From: an uncultured Pelagibacteraceae bacterium
Lineage (GTDB): Bacteria; Pseudomonadota; Alphaproteobacteria; Pelagibacterales; Pelagibacteraceae
Assembly: GCA_902595105.1 (NCBI GenBank)
Contig: CACJPA010000002.1
Coordinates: 18,368 to 82,367 of the forward strand
Length of the DNA stretch: 64,000 bases
Direction: 5' to 3'
In this document: one piece after another, positions 1 through 9,375 of the stretch
Layout of the letters: each line of letters begins with the position of its first letter
Numbering within the stretch: position 1 is the stretch's first letter
Made by a program: the position numbers and the translations under genes
Notes under the pieces: model-generated
What the model saw: the letters and a program-made list of their open reading frames with translations, nothing else
Databases searched by the model: none
What the model was told of the DNA's origin: nothing

Positions 1-711
1 TTTTGGCTTTGGTCTTTGTTTGGTTTGGATCCATTGTTTTCAATACCAATAACTATACTTTTGTTAGCATTTTGTGGAGTCATCACACATTATTTTTTAA
101 TTCGATACATTTTAAAAGCAAAAATGCTTATCCAAATTTGCGCAACATTTGGATTATCTATCTTTATTAGATCAATCGCTCAATTGTTATGGACACCAGA
201 CTTTAGAAACGTTGATAAGCCCTTATTAGAAGGACGTATTGAAATTGGATCTGTATTTATTGGTCAACCTCAACTCTATGCAAGTCTTGTTTGTTTAATT
301 GCATTTTTTGGTTTGTATTGGTTTGTAACAAAAACAGAAACAGGATTAGCTCTTCAAGCAACAGCACAAGATAGACACGCTGCAGAAATTTTAGGAATTC
401 CATCAAATAAAATGTTTGCAATTGGTTGGGCCATTGGACTTGGTTGTGTAGGAGTAGCTGGTGGAATGATGGCTAACTATTTTTTTATTTTTACCGATGT
501 TGGTATTAATTTTGCATTATTTGCTTTTGTTGCTGTAGCATTAGGGGGTTTTGGAAGTATCATTGGATGTTTGTATGCTGGTATAATTATAGGATTAGTA
601 GAATCTCTAGGTGGACTGCTCATCGATCCTTCATTTAAACTTTTATATGTATTTGCAATTTATCTTCTAGTTGTGATTTATAAACCTCAAGGTCTGTTTG
701 GTAGGTATTAA
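1..711 (+). CDS. livH: Branched-chain amino acid ABC transporter permease, LivH type (5' truncated by window start)
   Basis: Frame is open from base 1 (FWLWSLFGLDPL...), hydrophobic LivH-like permease with GLALQATAQDRHAAEILGI and ALGGFGSIIG motifs; followed by livM, livG, livF. Confidence 0.92.
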   Translation, partial: FWLWSLFGLDPLFSIPITILLLAFCGVITHYFLIRYILKAKMLIQICATFGLSIFIRSIAQLLWTPDFRNVDKPLLEGRIEIGSVFIGQPQLYASLVCLIAFFGLYWFVTKTETGLALQATAQDRHAAEILGIPSNKMFAIGWAIGLGCVGVAGGMMANYFFIFTDVGINFALFAFVAVALGGFGSIIGCLYAGIIIGLVESLGGLLIDPSFKLLYVFAIYLLVVIYKPQGLFGRY

Positions 712-1724
712 TGGATACTAAGTTAGAAATTGCAAAATCAGAACCGATTTGGAACACAAATAACAAAGTAATATCAATAATTACCGGCTTAATAATTCTT
801 TTGTTTGTACTACCAGTTTTTGGGATGAATTCATTTTATCTACATTTATTTATTATGATTTTTATGCATGCAGTGATGGCACAATCTTGGAATGTAATTG
901 CAGGTTTTTCAGGTCAAATAAGTTTAGGTCATGGAGCTTTTTTTGGAATAGGTGCTTATGCAACCTCATTTTTTTATATGGAATACGGAATAACACCTTG
1001 GGTCAGTATATTTTTTGGTATGTTTGTTTCAGCAATTTTTGCTGTCTTAATTGGTATACCAATGCTCAGATTAAGCGGTCACTACTTTGCAATTGCTACT
1101 TTATTAATTGGGATAAGTTTCCAAGTAGTTTTTCAAAGATGGGATTTGGTAGGTGCCGCATCAGGATTGTGGGTGACAATGACACCAGAAGACTCATGGT
1201 CAGCATTACAGTTTCATAGAAGTAAAGTTCCTTATTATTATGTTTTTTTAATTTTCTTTTTAATCACATTCTTTTTAGTCTGGTTACTAAGTAGATCAAA
1301 ATTAGGTTACAGATTGAGAGCAGTTAGAGACGATCCACAAGCAGCATTGAGTTTATGTATCAATGTATCGAATTATAAAATTATAGCTTATGTGATTTCA
1401 GCAATGATCATGGCTCCAATGGGTAGTTTATTTGCTCAATATATTTTAATTATTGATCCAGATAGAGTTTTTAATATTGAGATATCAATTATAGTTTTAT
1501 TAATCACAGTGCTAGGTGGAATTGGAAATGTTTGGGGTCCAATTATAGGCGCTGCAATCCTTGTACCAATTTCAGAATATTCAAGAATTTATTTAGGGGG
1601 AACTGGCGGTGCTGTAGATTTAATTTTTTATGGTTTGATATTAATGATTATTTGTATTTTTAGACCTAATGGTCTGATCTCATTTATCCCAAAAGATATT
1701 TTAGAAAGAAAGAAACAACGATGA
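711..1724 (+). CDS. livM: Branched-chain amino acid ABC transporter permease, LivM type
   Basis: AGFSGQISLGHGAFFGIGAYA and GGIGNVWGPIIGA motifs; overlaps livH stop. Confidence 0.94.
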   Translation: MDTKLEIAKSEPIWNTNNKVISIITGLIILLFVLPVFGMNSFYLHLFIMIFMHAVMAQSWNVIAGFSGQISLGHGAFFGIGAYATSFFYMEYGITPWVSIFFGMFVSAIFAVLIGIPMLRLSGHYFAIATLLIGISFQVVFQRWDLVGAASGLWVTMTPEDSWSALQFHRSKVPYYYVFLIFFLITFFLVWLLSRSKLGYRLRAVRDDPQAALSLCINVSNYKIIAYVISAMIMAPMGSLFAQYILIIDPDRVFNIEISIIVLLITVLGGIGNVWGPIIGAAILVPISEYSRIYLGGTGGAVDLIFYGLILMIICIFRPNGLISFIPKDILERKKQR

Positions 1725-2443
1725 AAATATTAACAGTTGAAAATTTAAGTAAATCTTTTGGCGGTATACATGCAAATAGAGATATTTCTTTTGATGTCGA
1801 AGAGGGATCTATTTTAGGAGTGATAGGACCTAATGGTGCGGGTAAATCTACTTTATTTGATTTGATTACTGGTTTTACCAAACCAGACACTGGGAAAGTT
1901 AAATTTTTTGATAAAGATATTTTTGGAATTAGCCCTGACAAAATAAGTAACCTTGGAGTAGGCAGAACTTTTCAAAAACTAAAACCATTTGCAGATCAAA
2001 CTTTACTTGAAAATGTGATGATAGGGGCATTTGTAAAAGAAAAAGATATTAAAAGAGCAAGGGATAGAGCATTAGAGATTATTGATTTTGTAGATTTGAT
2101 TGAAAAAAGACATCACTTTGCAAAAGAATTATCGACAGGACAAAGGAAAAGATTAGAGATGGCTAGAGCTATGGCTATTGATCCTAAACTTCTTTTGATG
2201 GATGAAGTAACAGGAGGTGTAGACCAAAAAACTATCCCTGGACTTGTTGAGCTTGTTAAAAAATTAAAAAAGACAGGAGTAACTATTATTACAATCGAAC
2301 ATAACATTAATATTATAATGGAAATCTCTGACAATGTTCTTGCATTAGATCAAGGAAAACGAATTGCGTTTGGAGAGCCAAAAGAAATTCAAAATAATAA
2401 ACAAGTAATAGATGCTTACTTAGGAACATTTGATGCTGCTTGA
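1721..2443 (+). CDS. livG: Branched-chain amino acid ABC transporter ATP-binding protein LivG
   Basis: Walker A GPNGAGKST, LSTGQRKRLEMARAM signature, LLLMDEVTGG Walker B; operon context. Confidence 0.93.
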   Translation: MKILTVENLSKSFGGIHANRDISFDVEEGSILGVIGPNGAGKSTLFDLITGFTKPDTGKVKFFDKDIFGISPDKISNLGVGRTFQKLKPFADQTLLENVMIGAFVKEKDIKRARDRALEIIDFVDLIEKRHHFAKELSTGQRKRLEMARAMAIDPKLLLMDEVTGGVDQKTIPGLVELVKKLKKTGVTIITIEHNINIIMEISDNVLALDQGKRIAFGEPKEIQNNKQVIDAYLGTFDAA

Positions 2444-3140
2444 TGTAAAAAATATTGATGTTTTGTATGATGATTTTCAGGTTATCTGGGATGTTTCAAT
2501 TAATGTAAATAAAGCCGAAATGGTTGCACTTCTAGGACCAAATGGATCTGGCAAAAGTACTGTTTTAAATACTATAAGTAATTTAGTTGAGCATAAAAAA
2601 GGTTCTATCACTTTTGACAATACCTTAATTTCAAATATTCCAACTTATAAAAGAACCGAATTAGGAATTTCACATGTTCTTGAAAGAAGAAGGGTATTTC
2701 CTCATCTTACTGTTAAACAAAATCTTTTATTAGGTGCCTGGCATCCAAGGGCAAAAGAAGAGTTATCAAATTCTTTAAATAAAGTTTATAAAATTTTTCC
2801 AAAGTTAGAAACTAGATCAGATCAGTTAGCAAAAACAATGTCTGGTGGTGAGCAACAAATGTTAGCTATAGCAAGAGGAATGATGGGTTTACCTAAACTT
2901 TTGATGGTCGATGAGCCTTTTTTAGGTTTATCGCCAATGGTGATGAAAGACTTAATTAAGATTTTTAAAAATATTGTTGAAGAAGGAATTTCAATTTTAT
3001 TTGTAGAGCAAAATGTAAGACTAGCTCTTAGTATGGCTGACAGAGGCTATGTTCTGGAAAGTGGTAGATTGGTTATCGATGGAAAATCAGAAGATTTAAT
3101 TGATAATGAAAAAGTTACTAAGGTTTTTTTGGGAAATTAA
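2433..3140 (+). CDS. livF: Branched-chain amino acid ABC transporter ATP-binding protein LivF
   Basis: Walker A GPNGSGKST, MSGGEQQMLAIARG, MVDEPFLGLSP; ORF from 2430 is TTG, ATG at 2433. Confidence 0.93.
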   Translation: MLLDVKNIDVLYDDFQVIWDVSINVNKAEMVALLGPNGSGKSTVLNTISNLVEHKKGSITFDNTLISNIPTYKRTELGISHVLERRRVFPHLTVKQNLLLGAWHPRAKEELSNSLNKVYKIFPKLETRSDQLAKTMSGGEQQMLAIARGMMGLPKLLMVDEPFLGLSPMVMKDLIKIFKNIVEEGISILFVEQNVRLALSMADRGYVLESGRLVIDGKSEDLIDNEKVTKVFLGN

Positions 3141-3926
3141 TTAAAAAGCAGCAAGATCGTTATTTAGTTTATCAGTGATAAGCATTTTACCTGGACTATG
3201 AGTAATACAAAAATCAGGTTTTGAATTTTCTAAAACTGATTGTGGAGTAACACCACATGCCCAAAATACTGGAATTTCATTATTTTTTATTGCTCTTGGT
3301 GGATCTCCATATTCAGGTTTCATTATATCTTTAATTCCAATTTCATCAGGATTACCAACATGCACAGGTGCACCATGCACAGCCGGAAATCTAGAACTAA
3401 TTTGAATTGATCTAATTGTATCCTTTGAACTTAATGGTCTCATAGACACAACTAGTTTTCCTGAAAACTGTCCTGCAGGTTCACAGTCTATTGATGTTTT
3501 ATACATTGGAACAATAGTATTGTTTTCTATATGTTGAATTGGGATACCAGCCTCAATTAAAGGTAGTTCAAAAGACATTGAACACCCAAGAACAAAAGTT
3601 GTTAAATCTTCGTTCCAATATTTTTTAATATCATATGGTTCATCAATTAATTTTCCTTTTTCCCATACTCTATATTGAGGAACATCGGTTCTTATATCAA
3701 TATCACCGAGATCTTTTAATGAAGGATCTCCTTTTGTACCAAATCCAATTAATGGGCAAGGTTTAGGGTTTTTTTGACAGAAAGAAGCAAAGTCCATTGC
3801 ATATTTACTTGGTAAGATACAAAGATTTCCTTGAATATACTTGTTAGCAGCGCCTGCAGTTTGTTCTTTGTAATTATTTTCTCTTATAACTTTTCTTGCT
3901 TCTAATGGATCTTGAATATCTAGCAT
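3141..3926 (-). CDS. DUF1445 / UPF0317 (YcsI-like) putative hydro-lyase / D-glutamate cyclase family protein
   Basis: 261 aa, [13 protein letters not shown] and [19 protein letters not shown] family motifs; adjacent to 5-oxoprolinase genes as in ycsI neighbourhoods. Confidence 0.8.
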   Translation of the reverse strand: MLDIQDPLEARKVIRENNYKEQTAGAANKYIQGNLCILPSKYAMDFASFCQKNPKPCPLIGFGTKGDPSLKDLGDIDIRTDVPQYRVWEKGKLIDEPYDIKKYWNEDLTTFVLGCSMSFELPLIEAGIPIQHIENNTIVPMYKTSIDCEPAGQFSGKLVVSMRPLSSKDTIRSIQISSRFPAVHGAPVHVGNPDEIGIKDIMKPEYGDPPRAIKNNEIPVFWACGVTPQSVLENSKPDFCITHSPGKMLITDKLNNDLAAF

Positions 3927-3930
3927 TAAA

Positions 3931-4416
3931 TTAGTATTTAGATTTCTTTGTTCCTTCGATTATTTCTTTTAATTCGTTATATTCTTCACAATTACAAGTT
4001 TTTAATACTTTAAGTCTTTCTTTAGCTAAATCCATTCTATTTGTAGCAACATAAAGCTCTCCAAGGTACTCATTAATACCCTTATGATTTGGATCAATTT
4101 CTAATCCTAGAAGATAATATTTTTCACCATTTTCATAATCTCCAAGCTTTCTAGTTGTAAAACCTAAGTAATTTAAAGTATCTGCTTGAAGGGGTTTTTC
4201 TTTATTCGATTTAAGAAGAAGCTTCTGAGCTTTTTCATATCTTTTTTTTGCTTTTTTTATTTTGCCTTTTTTTTCATATTTTTTTGCAAATTTGATTGAT
4301 TGCACTGCTTTATCATAATTTGATTTTACTTTTGTTGTTGTTGAGTCAGATCCAGCAGAAAAAGAACTTGTTGTTAGTAAAACTAAAAACAAAGTAACTA
4401 AAAAATTTTTCATCAT
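3931..4416 (-). CDS. Exported TPR-repeat protein
   Basis: Signal peptide-like N terminus followed by Lys-rich helix and TPR repeats ([33 protein letters not shown]). Confidence 0.75.
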   Translation of the reverse strand: MMKNFLVTLFLVLLTTSSFSAGSDSTTTKVKSNYDKAVQSIKFAKKYEKKGKIKKAKKRYEKAQKLLLKSNKEKPLQADTLNYLGFTTRKLGDYENGEKYYLLGLEIDPNHKGINEYLGELYVATNRMDLAKERLKVLKTCNCEEYNELKEIIEGTKKSKY

Positions 4417-5189
4417 TATAAAAATTTCTCCATTTGGTTTAAAGGTTTTAAATTAAGTCCATTTTCAATTAAATTTTCTCTAATTGATCTTGCAGTAGCA
4501 AGCGAACTCTCATTATCTCCATGTATGCATACAGAGTCGATTTCACAAGGTATTTGCTTTCCACTGTGACAATTCAGTGCCTGATTTTTTACCATGCTTA
4601 ATACATGTTTTTTAGCTTCTTCAGGATCTGTAATTAATGCATGTGCTTTTTTTCTTGAAACTAAATTACCATCATCTTCATAGGTTCTATCTGCAAAAAT
4701 CTCACATGCAATTTTCATATCTAATTTTTTAGCTGCTTGTTCCATTTTAGAGCCTGTTGGAACTAAATAGATTATATCTTTGCTTATCTCATTTATTGCC
4801 TTTGCTAAAGTGGTTGCTAGATCAATATCCTCACATGCCATATTGTTTAATGCCCCATGTGGTTTTATGTGAGTAACGTTTTCTCCATGATCTTGAGCAA
4901 TTGTTTGTAAAATTTCATATTGATCAATAATTAGTTTTCTAACCTCATCAGGTGGAAGATTCATTCTTTGTCTCCCAAAGTTTTCAGGATCATTAAATGA
5001 TGGATGGGCGCCTATACTAACACCATTTTTTTTTGATATTTGGACTACTTGTTTCATGGATTCTTCATCACCAGCATGAAATCCGCATGCAACATTAGCA
5101 GAATTTACTATATCAAGTAAATCTGGATCATATTTATTTGAATGGTGTTTTGATTTTTCACCTAAATCGCAATTTATATTAATTTCCAT
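4416..5189 (-). CDS. pxpA: 5-oxoprolinase subunit A (LamB/YcsF family)
   Basis: MEININCDLGE start, NVACGFHAGDEESM, GAHPSFNDPENFGRQRM, IKPHGALNN motifs; ORF can extend to 5219 but the conserved start is MEININCDLGE. Confidence 0.93.
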   Translation of the reverse strand: MEININCDLGEKSKHHSNKYDPDLLDIVNSANVACGFHAGDEESMKQVVQISKKNGVSIGAHPSFNDPENFGRQRMNLPPDEVRKLIIDQYEILQTIAQDHGENVTHIKPHGALNNMACEDIDLATTLAKAINEISKDIIYLVPTGSKMEQAAKKLDMKIACEIFADRTYEDDGNLVSRKKAHALITDPEEAKKHVLSMVKNQALNCHSGKQIPCEIDSVCIHGDNESSLATARSIRENLIENGLNLKPLNQMEKFL

Positions 5190-5217
5190 AGTTCTAATTG
5201 TTGAAGTATAACATGCC

Positions 5218-5895
5218 ATGATAAAAAATATATCAAATCTTGGTGACTCAGCTGTTTATTGTGACTTTGGTATAGAGGTAAATAAATCAGTTAACTCTGA
5301 AGTAATAAAATATTTTAAAGCTTTAAAAAAAGAAAACTTTGAAAGTATAAATAATCTTACTCCTTCTTATAATAAATTAATAGTTTCTTACGATCTTAGA
5401 AAAACAAACTTTAAAGAAGTTAAAAAATTAATTGAAAATTTAAATGTTGATGAAACTCAAGATAAAAATAATAATAAAATAGAAATTCCAGTTTGTTGTG
5501 ATGATCAATTTTCTCTTGATATAAAAAGATTAGAAGAAAAATTAAAAATCAATAGAGATAAAATTTTAAAAAATTTTTTCAGTAAAGAATACTTTTGTTA
5601 CATGACTGGATTTATTGCTGGTATGCCATTTTTAGGAGATCTAGATGAAAATATGAGATTACCGAGATTAGAAACACCAAGAGTGAAAGTTCCAAAAGGG
5701 TCAGTTGCTTTAACTGAACAATTTGCAAACATTTATACATTTGAGAGTCCTGGAGGATGGAACATACTTGGTAATACACCATTAGATGTTTTTGATAATT
5801 CAAAAGAAGTAGAGCCAAATTTAATTAATCCTGGAGATACAGTTGTTTTTAAACAAATAAATATTGAAGAATACAATAGTTATAATGACAAATAA
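5218..5895 (+). CDS. pxpB: 5-oxoprolinase subunit B (KipI family)
   Basis: GFIAGMPFLGDLDENMRLPRLETPRVKVPKGSVA, SPGGWNILGNTP motifs; paired with pxpC. Confidence 0.92.
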   Translation: MIKNISNLGDSAVYCDFGIEVNKSVNSEVIKYFKALKKENFESINNLTPSYNKLIVSYDLRKTNFKEVKKLIENLNVDETQDKNNNKIEIPVCCDDQFSLDIKRLEEKLKINRDKILKNFFSKEYFCYMTGFIAGMPFLGDLDENMRLPRLETPRVKVPKGSVALTEQFANIYTFESPGGWNILGNTPLDVFDNSKEVEPNLINPGDTVVFKQINIEEYNSYNDK

Positions 5896-6826
5896 TTTCG
5901 AAATTATAAGAGCTGGAGTTAACACAACTTTTCAAGATCAAGGAAGAAGTAACTTATATCACATAGGAATCCCATTTAGTGGAGCAATGGATAATAGAAA
6001 TTATAGTTTAGCCAACAAGTTAACTGGTAATAAGTTAAATTCACCAGTAATAGAATTTGCATATCAAGGACCTCATTTAAAATACACTGGAGAAAAAATA
6101 AACATAGCAGTTACAGGTGATGTAGTTTTTAAAATTATTAAAAGTGGTACAGAAATTGATGGCAATTGTTATGAAAGTTATCAAATTGAAAGTGGAGATC
6201 AAATTAATCTTATTTCAACTAATAAATCAGTATATGGCTATCTGGCAATTGGTGGAGGATTAGATTTAAAATTACAATGGAATAGTTGTTCAATAAATAC
6301 TAAAGCAAATATTGGATCAAATGATGGAAAGAAATTAGAAAATGGTCAAAAAATAAATATCTTAAATATTAATTCTGACCAAAGTAAAAGAAAGACCAAT
6401 TATATTAATTCTAAAGTTGAAAATATCAGAGTAATAAAAGGAACAAACTTTGATTATTTTTCTGAAGAAGGAAAAAAAATATTTTTTGAAAAAGAATTTA
6501 CTGTATCAAAACTTTCAGACAGAATGGGAATGCGTTTAGAAGGCTCAAAAATTGAAAATATTGTAAATACCAATATTAAATCAGAAGGATTGATTAAAGG
6601 TGTTATACAGGTACCTGCTGACGGCAATCCAATTATTATGCTTTCAGATCATGGAACCGTTGGTGGCTATCCAAAAATTGGTATTGTTGCAAGCGTTGAT
6701 TATGATCGATTAGTGCAAATATCACCTGGTTCAAAAGTCAAATTTAAAGAGATAAATTTATCTGATGCTGAAACACTTTTTAAATTATATGAAATGGAAA
6801 CTCAAAATTTACTATTACAAATTTAA
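5885..6826 (+). CDS. pxpC: 5-oxoprolinase subunit C (KipA / biotin-dependent carboxyltransferase-like family)
   Basis: TTFQDQGRSNLYHIGIPFSGAMD, DRMGMRLEG, SDHGTVGGYPKIG motifs; ATG at 5885 is more plausible than the ORF-track start 5864. Confidence 0.92.
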   Translation: MTNNFEIIRAGVNTTFQDQGRSNLYHIGIPFSGAMDNRNYSLANKLTGNKLNSPVIEFAYQGPHLKYTGEKINIAVTGDVVFKIIKSGTEIDGNCYESYQIESGDQINLISTNKSVYGYLAIGGGLDLKLQWNSCSINTKANIGSNDGKKLENGQKINILNINSDQSKRKTNYINSKVENIRVIKGTNFDYFSEEGKKIFFEKEFTVSKLSDRMGMRLEGSKIENIVNTNIKSEGLIKGVIQVPADGNPIIMLSDHGTVGGYPKIGIVASVDYDRLVQISPGSKVKFKEINLSDAETLFKLYEMETQNLLLQI

Positions 6827-7698
6827 TGAATTTTTTTTTAAAAATACCAGGACCTTTTTTAGTTTTTTTCGGAGCATGTGCATTAAGTTTTGGAGGCTTA
6901 ATAGTTAAGTCTTTTGATGGATCTACACTCTGGCAAATATTATTTTGGAGATCACTATTCTTTATTGGAGTAATTACTATTTTTTTATTATTTACATACA
7001 AGGGAAAAATTTTCAGTGCTCTTTATGAATCTGGAATACCAGGATTCATAGGTGGAATAATTTTATCTATTGGATTTGCTAGTTATGTATTTGCTATGTA
7101 TGAAACAACAGTAGCAAATGCAAACTTTATAATACAAACTCAAGCTTTGTTTTTAGCAATTTTTGGTTATATTTTTTTAAAAGAAAAAATTTCTAAACTT
7201 ACATTAACTTGTATTATTACAGCAGTAGTAGGTATCATTTTAATGTTAGGAAGCTCACTAACACCTGGTCAAATGACTGGAAATTTAGTTGCTTTCATTA
7301 TGCCAATATCATTTGCGATCTTAATTTTAATTGTTAGAAAATTTCCTAAAGTCGACATGATACCTTTACAACTAGTTGCTGGAATTTTTGCAACATTAAT
7401 AGGTTTGTTTATGTCACCAAGTATTATCGTTTCAACAAATGATATTTTTTTAGGTTTTATTGCAGGATTTTTTCAAGTTGGACTTGGCTTTATACTTATA
7501 ACAATTGGAGCAAGGTCAACCCCTTCAGCATTTGTTGGAATAATTATGTTAACCGAAGCTGTATTAGGACCTTTGTGGGCATGGATGTTTGCAAACGAAA
7601 ACCCACCATTTACAGTGCTAATTGGAGGAGCCGTAGTTATAACAGCAGTAGTTATACAGTTTTTGTCTCCATTTCTTATTAAAAAGCTAGCTAAATAA
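6826..7698 (+). CDS. EamA/DMT family transporter
   Basis: 10-TM two-repeat DMT pattern, NANFIIQTQALFLAIFGYIFLKEK; overlaps pxpC stop. Confidence 0.82.
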   Translation: MNFFLKIPGPFLVFFGACALSFGGLIVKSFDGSTLWQILFWRSLFFIGVITIFLLFTYKGKIFSALYESGIPGFIGGIILSIGFASYVFAMYETTVANANFIIQTQALFLAIFGYIFLKEKISKLTLTCIITAVVGIILMLGSSLTPGQMTGNLVAFIMPISFAILILIVRKFPKVDMIPLQLVAGIFATLIGLFMSPSIIVSTNDIFLGFIAGFFQVGLGFILITIGARSTPSAFVGIIMLTEAVLGPLWAWMFANENPPFTVLIGGAVVITAVVIQFLSPFLIKKLAK

Positions 7699-7737
7699 AT
7701 TTTACATTAAAATTTTAAATGTGTTATAAATTTGTAT

Positions 7738-7887
7738 ACGGGAGAGACTACTTTTGTAGCGCCGAAGGAGCAACCACCCCGGAAACTCTCAGGCAAAAGG
7801 ACCGTACATATTAACTCTGGAAAGAGAATTATTCTCGCCGACGGAGCAAATCTCTCAGGCACCAAGACAGAGGGGGCACAGAAGAGT
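7738..7887 (+). ncRNA. Tandem glycine riboswitch (two aptamers)
   Basis: Two consecutive glycine aptamer cores: gggagagactac...gcgccgaaggagcaa...ctctcaggcaaaaggaccg and ctctggaaagag...cgccgacggagcaa...tctctcaggcaccaagacagaggg; immediately upstream of gcvT. Confidence 0.95.
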
Positions 7888-7891
7888 TAAT

Positions 7892-8995
7892 ATGGAAATA
7901 AAAAAAACATCGCTAAATAAACTTCACCAAAAAAATAACGCTAAGTTTGTTGAATTTGCAGGTTATGAAATGCCCATACAGTATAGCAAGGGTGTTATTG
8001 AGGAACATAAATTAACAAGATCGCATTCTGGAATATTTGATGTATCTCATATGGGCCAACTATTCATATATGGCAACGAAAGCTTAACAGAAGAATTAGA
8101 GAAAATTTTTCCATTAGATTTAAAAAATCTAAAACAGAACTGCTCTAAATATAGTTTTTTAATGAGTGAAGATGCTGGAATTTATGATGATTTAATCATT
8201 ACTAAAATTGAGGAAGGATATTTAATTATACTAAATGCTGCATGCAAAGATAAAGATTTTGAGATTTTATCTAATCTGCTAGGCACAAAATTTAAAATGA
8301 ATTTGGATAACAATAGATCTTTGATAGCAATTCAGGGGCCTAAGTCTGTTGAAATTTTAAACTCAATTATAAATGGGGTTGATCAGCTTAATTTTATGAC
8401 AGGCCATTGGTTTGATTCTGATAATAAAAAATTATTTGTTACTAGATCAGGTTATACAGGTGAAGATGGATTTGAAATTTCAATATCTAACGATGAGGCT
8501 GAAAAATTTGTAGAAAATTTAATAGAAAAGGGAGCACAACTCATAGGACTTGGGGCAAGAGATACCTTGAGATTAGAGGCTGGATTGTGCTTATATGGTC
8601 ACGAATTAGATATAAATAAAACACCGGTTGAGGCAAACCTTAAATGGGCAATCTCAAAATCTAGGTTATCAAATGGTGGTTTTATAGGATCAAAAAAAAT
8701 TATGAACCAAATGCATGATGGAACAAGTCAAATAAGAGTAGGGATTAAACCTGAAGGTAGGTTGATTGCCAGAGAAAAAACTAAAATATTTGATGATGTA
8801 GATACGCTAATTGGTGAAATAACTAGTGGGACTTTTGGTCCAAGTGTAAATGGTCCAATAGCAATGGGTTATATTAATAAAGAGTACTCTAAAGTTGATA
8901 CAAAAATTTTACTAGAAGTAAGAGGAAAAAAACATCCTGCAATTGTGTGTGGGTTACCATTTTATAAAAAAAGTTACGTGAAAGGAGTAAACTAA
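7892..8995 (+). CDS. gcvT: Glycine cleavage system aminomethyltransferase (T protein)
   Basis: [57 protein letters not shown] motifs; riboswitch upstream. Confidence 0.97.
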   Translation: MEIKKTSLNKLHQKNNAKFVEFAGYEMPIQYSKGVIEEHKLTRSHSGIFDVSHMGQLFIYGNESLTEELEKIFPLDLKNLKQNCSKYSFLMSEDAGIYDDLIITKIEEGYLIILNAACKDKDFEILSNLLGTKFKMNLDNNRSLIAIQGPKSVEILNSIINGVDQLNFMTGHWFDSDNKKLFVTRSGYTGEDGFEISISNDEAEKFVENLIEKGAQLIGLGARDTLRLEAGLCLYGHELDINKTPVEANLKWAISKSRLSNGGFIGSKKIMNQMHDGTSQIRVGIKPEGRLIAREKTKIFDDVDTLIGEITSGTFGPSVNGPIAMGYINKEYSKVDTKILLEVRGKKHPAIVCGLPFYKKSYVKGVN

Positions 8996-9375
8996 TGAGT
9001 GAAGTTAAATTTTCAAAAGAACATGAGTGGATTACTTTAGAGGGAGATGTAGCCACAATAGGAATTACAAAACATGCAACAGAAATGCTTGGCGACATAG
9101 TTTTTGCAGAACTTCCTGAAAAAGGGTCTAATGTTGAAAAAGATGGTACTGCAGGAGTAGTAGAGTCTACGAAAGCTGCAAGTGACGTTTACACTCCAGT
9201 TAGTGGTGAGGTAGTAGATACAAATCAAGCCATTGTAGATGATCCTTCTAAAATAAATGAAGATCCAGAGGGTTCAGCATGGTTTTTTAAACTTAAAATG
9301 AAAGATCAATCTGAAATGGATAGCCTAATGAACAAAGAAGAATACGATAAATTTGCAAAGGAGAGTGCTAGCTAA
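8995..9375 (+). CDS. gcvH: Glycine cleavage system H protein
   Basis: Lipoyl site [26 protein letters not shown] start. Confidence 0.97.
   Translation: MSEVKFSKEHEWITLEGDVATIGITKHATEMLGDIVFAELPEKGSNVEKDGTAGVVESTKAASDVYTPVSGEVVDTNQAIVDDPSKINEDPEGSAWFFKLKMKDQSEMDSLMNKEEYDKFAKESAS

Noticed and set aside
887-1219. 110-aa ORF in another frame inside livM
   Set aside because: Entirely within a well supported livM; low-complexity translation rich in Cys/Asn/Phe typical of out-of-frame AT-rich DNA.
1684-1941. 85-aa minus ORF across livM/livG junction
   Set aside because: Overlaps two well supported genes; translation is the antisense of the Walker A region.
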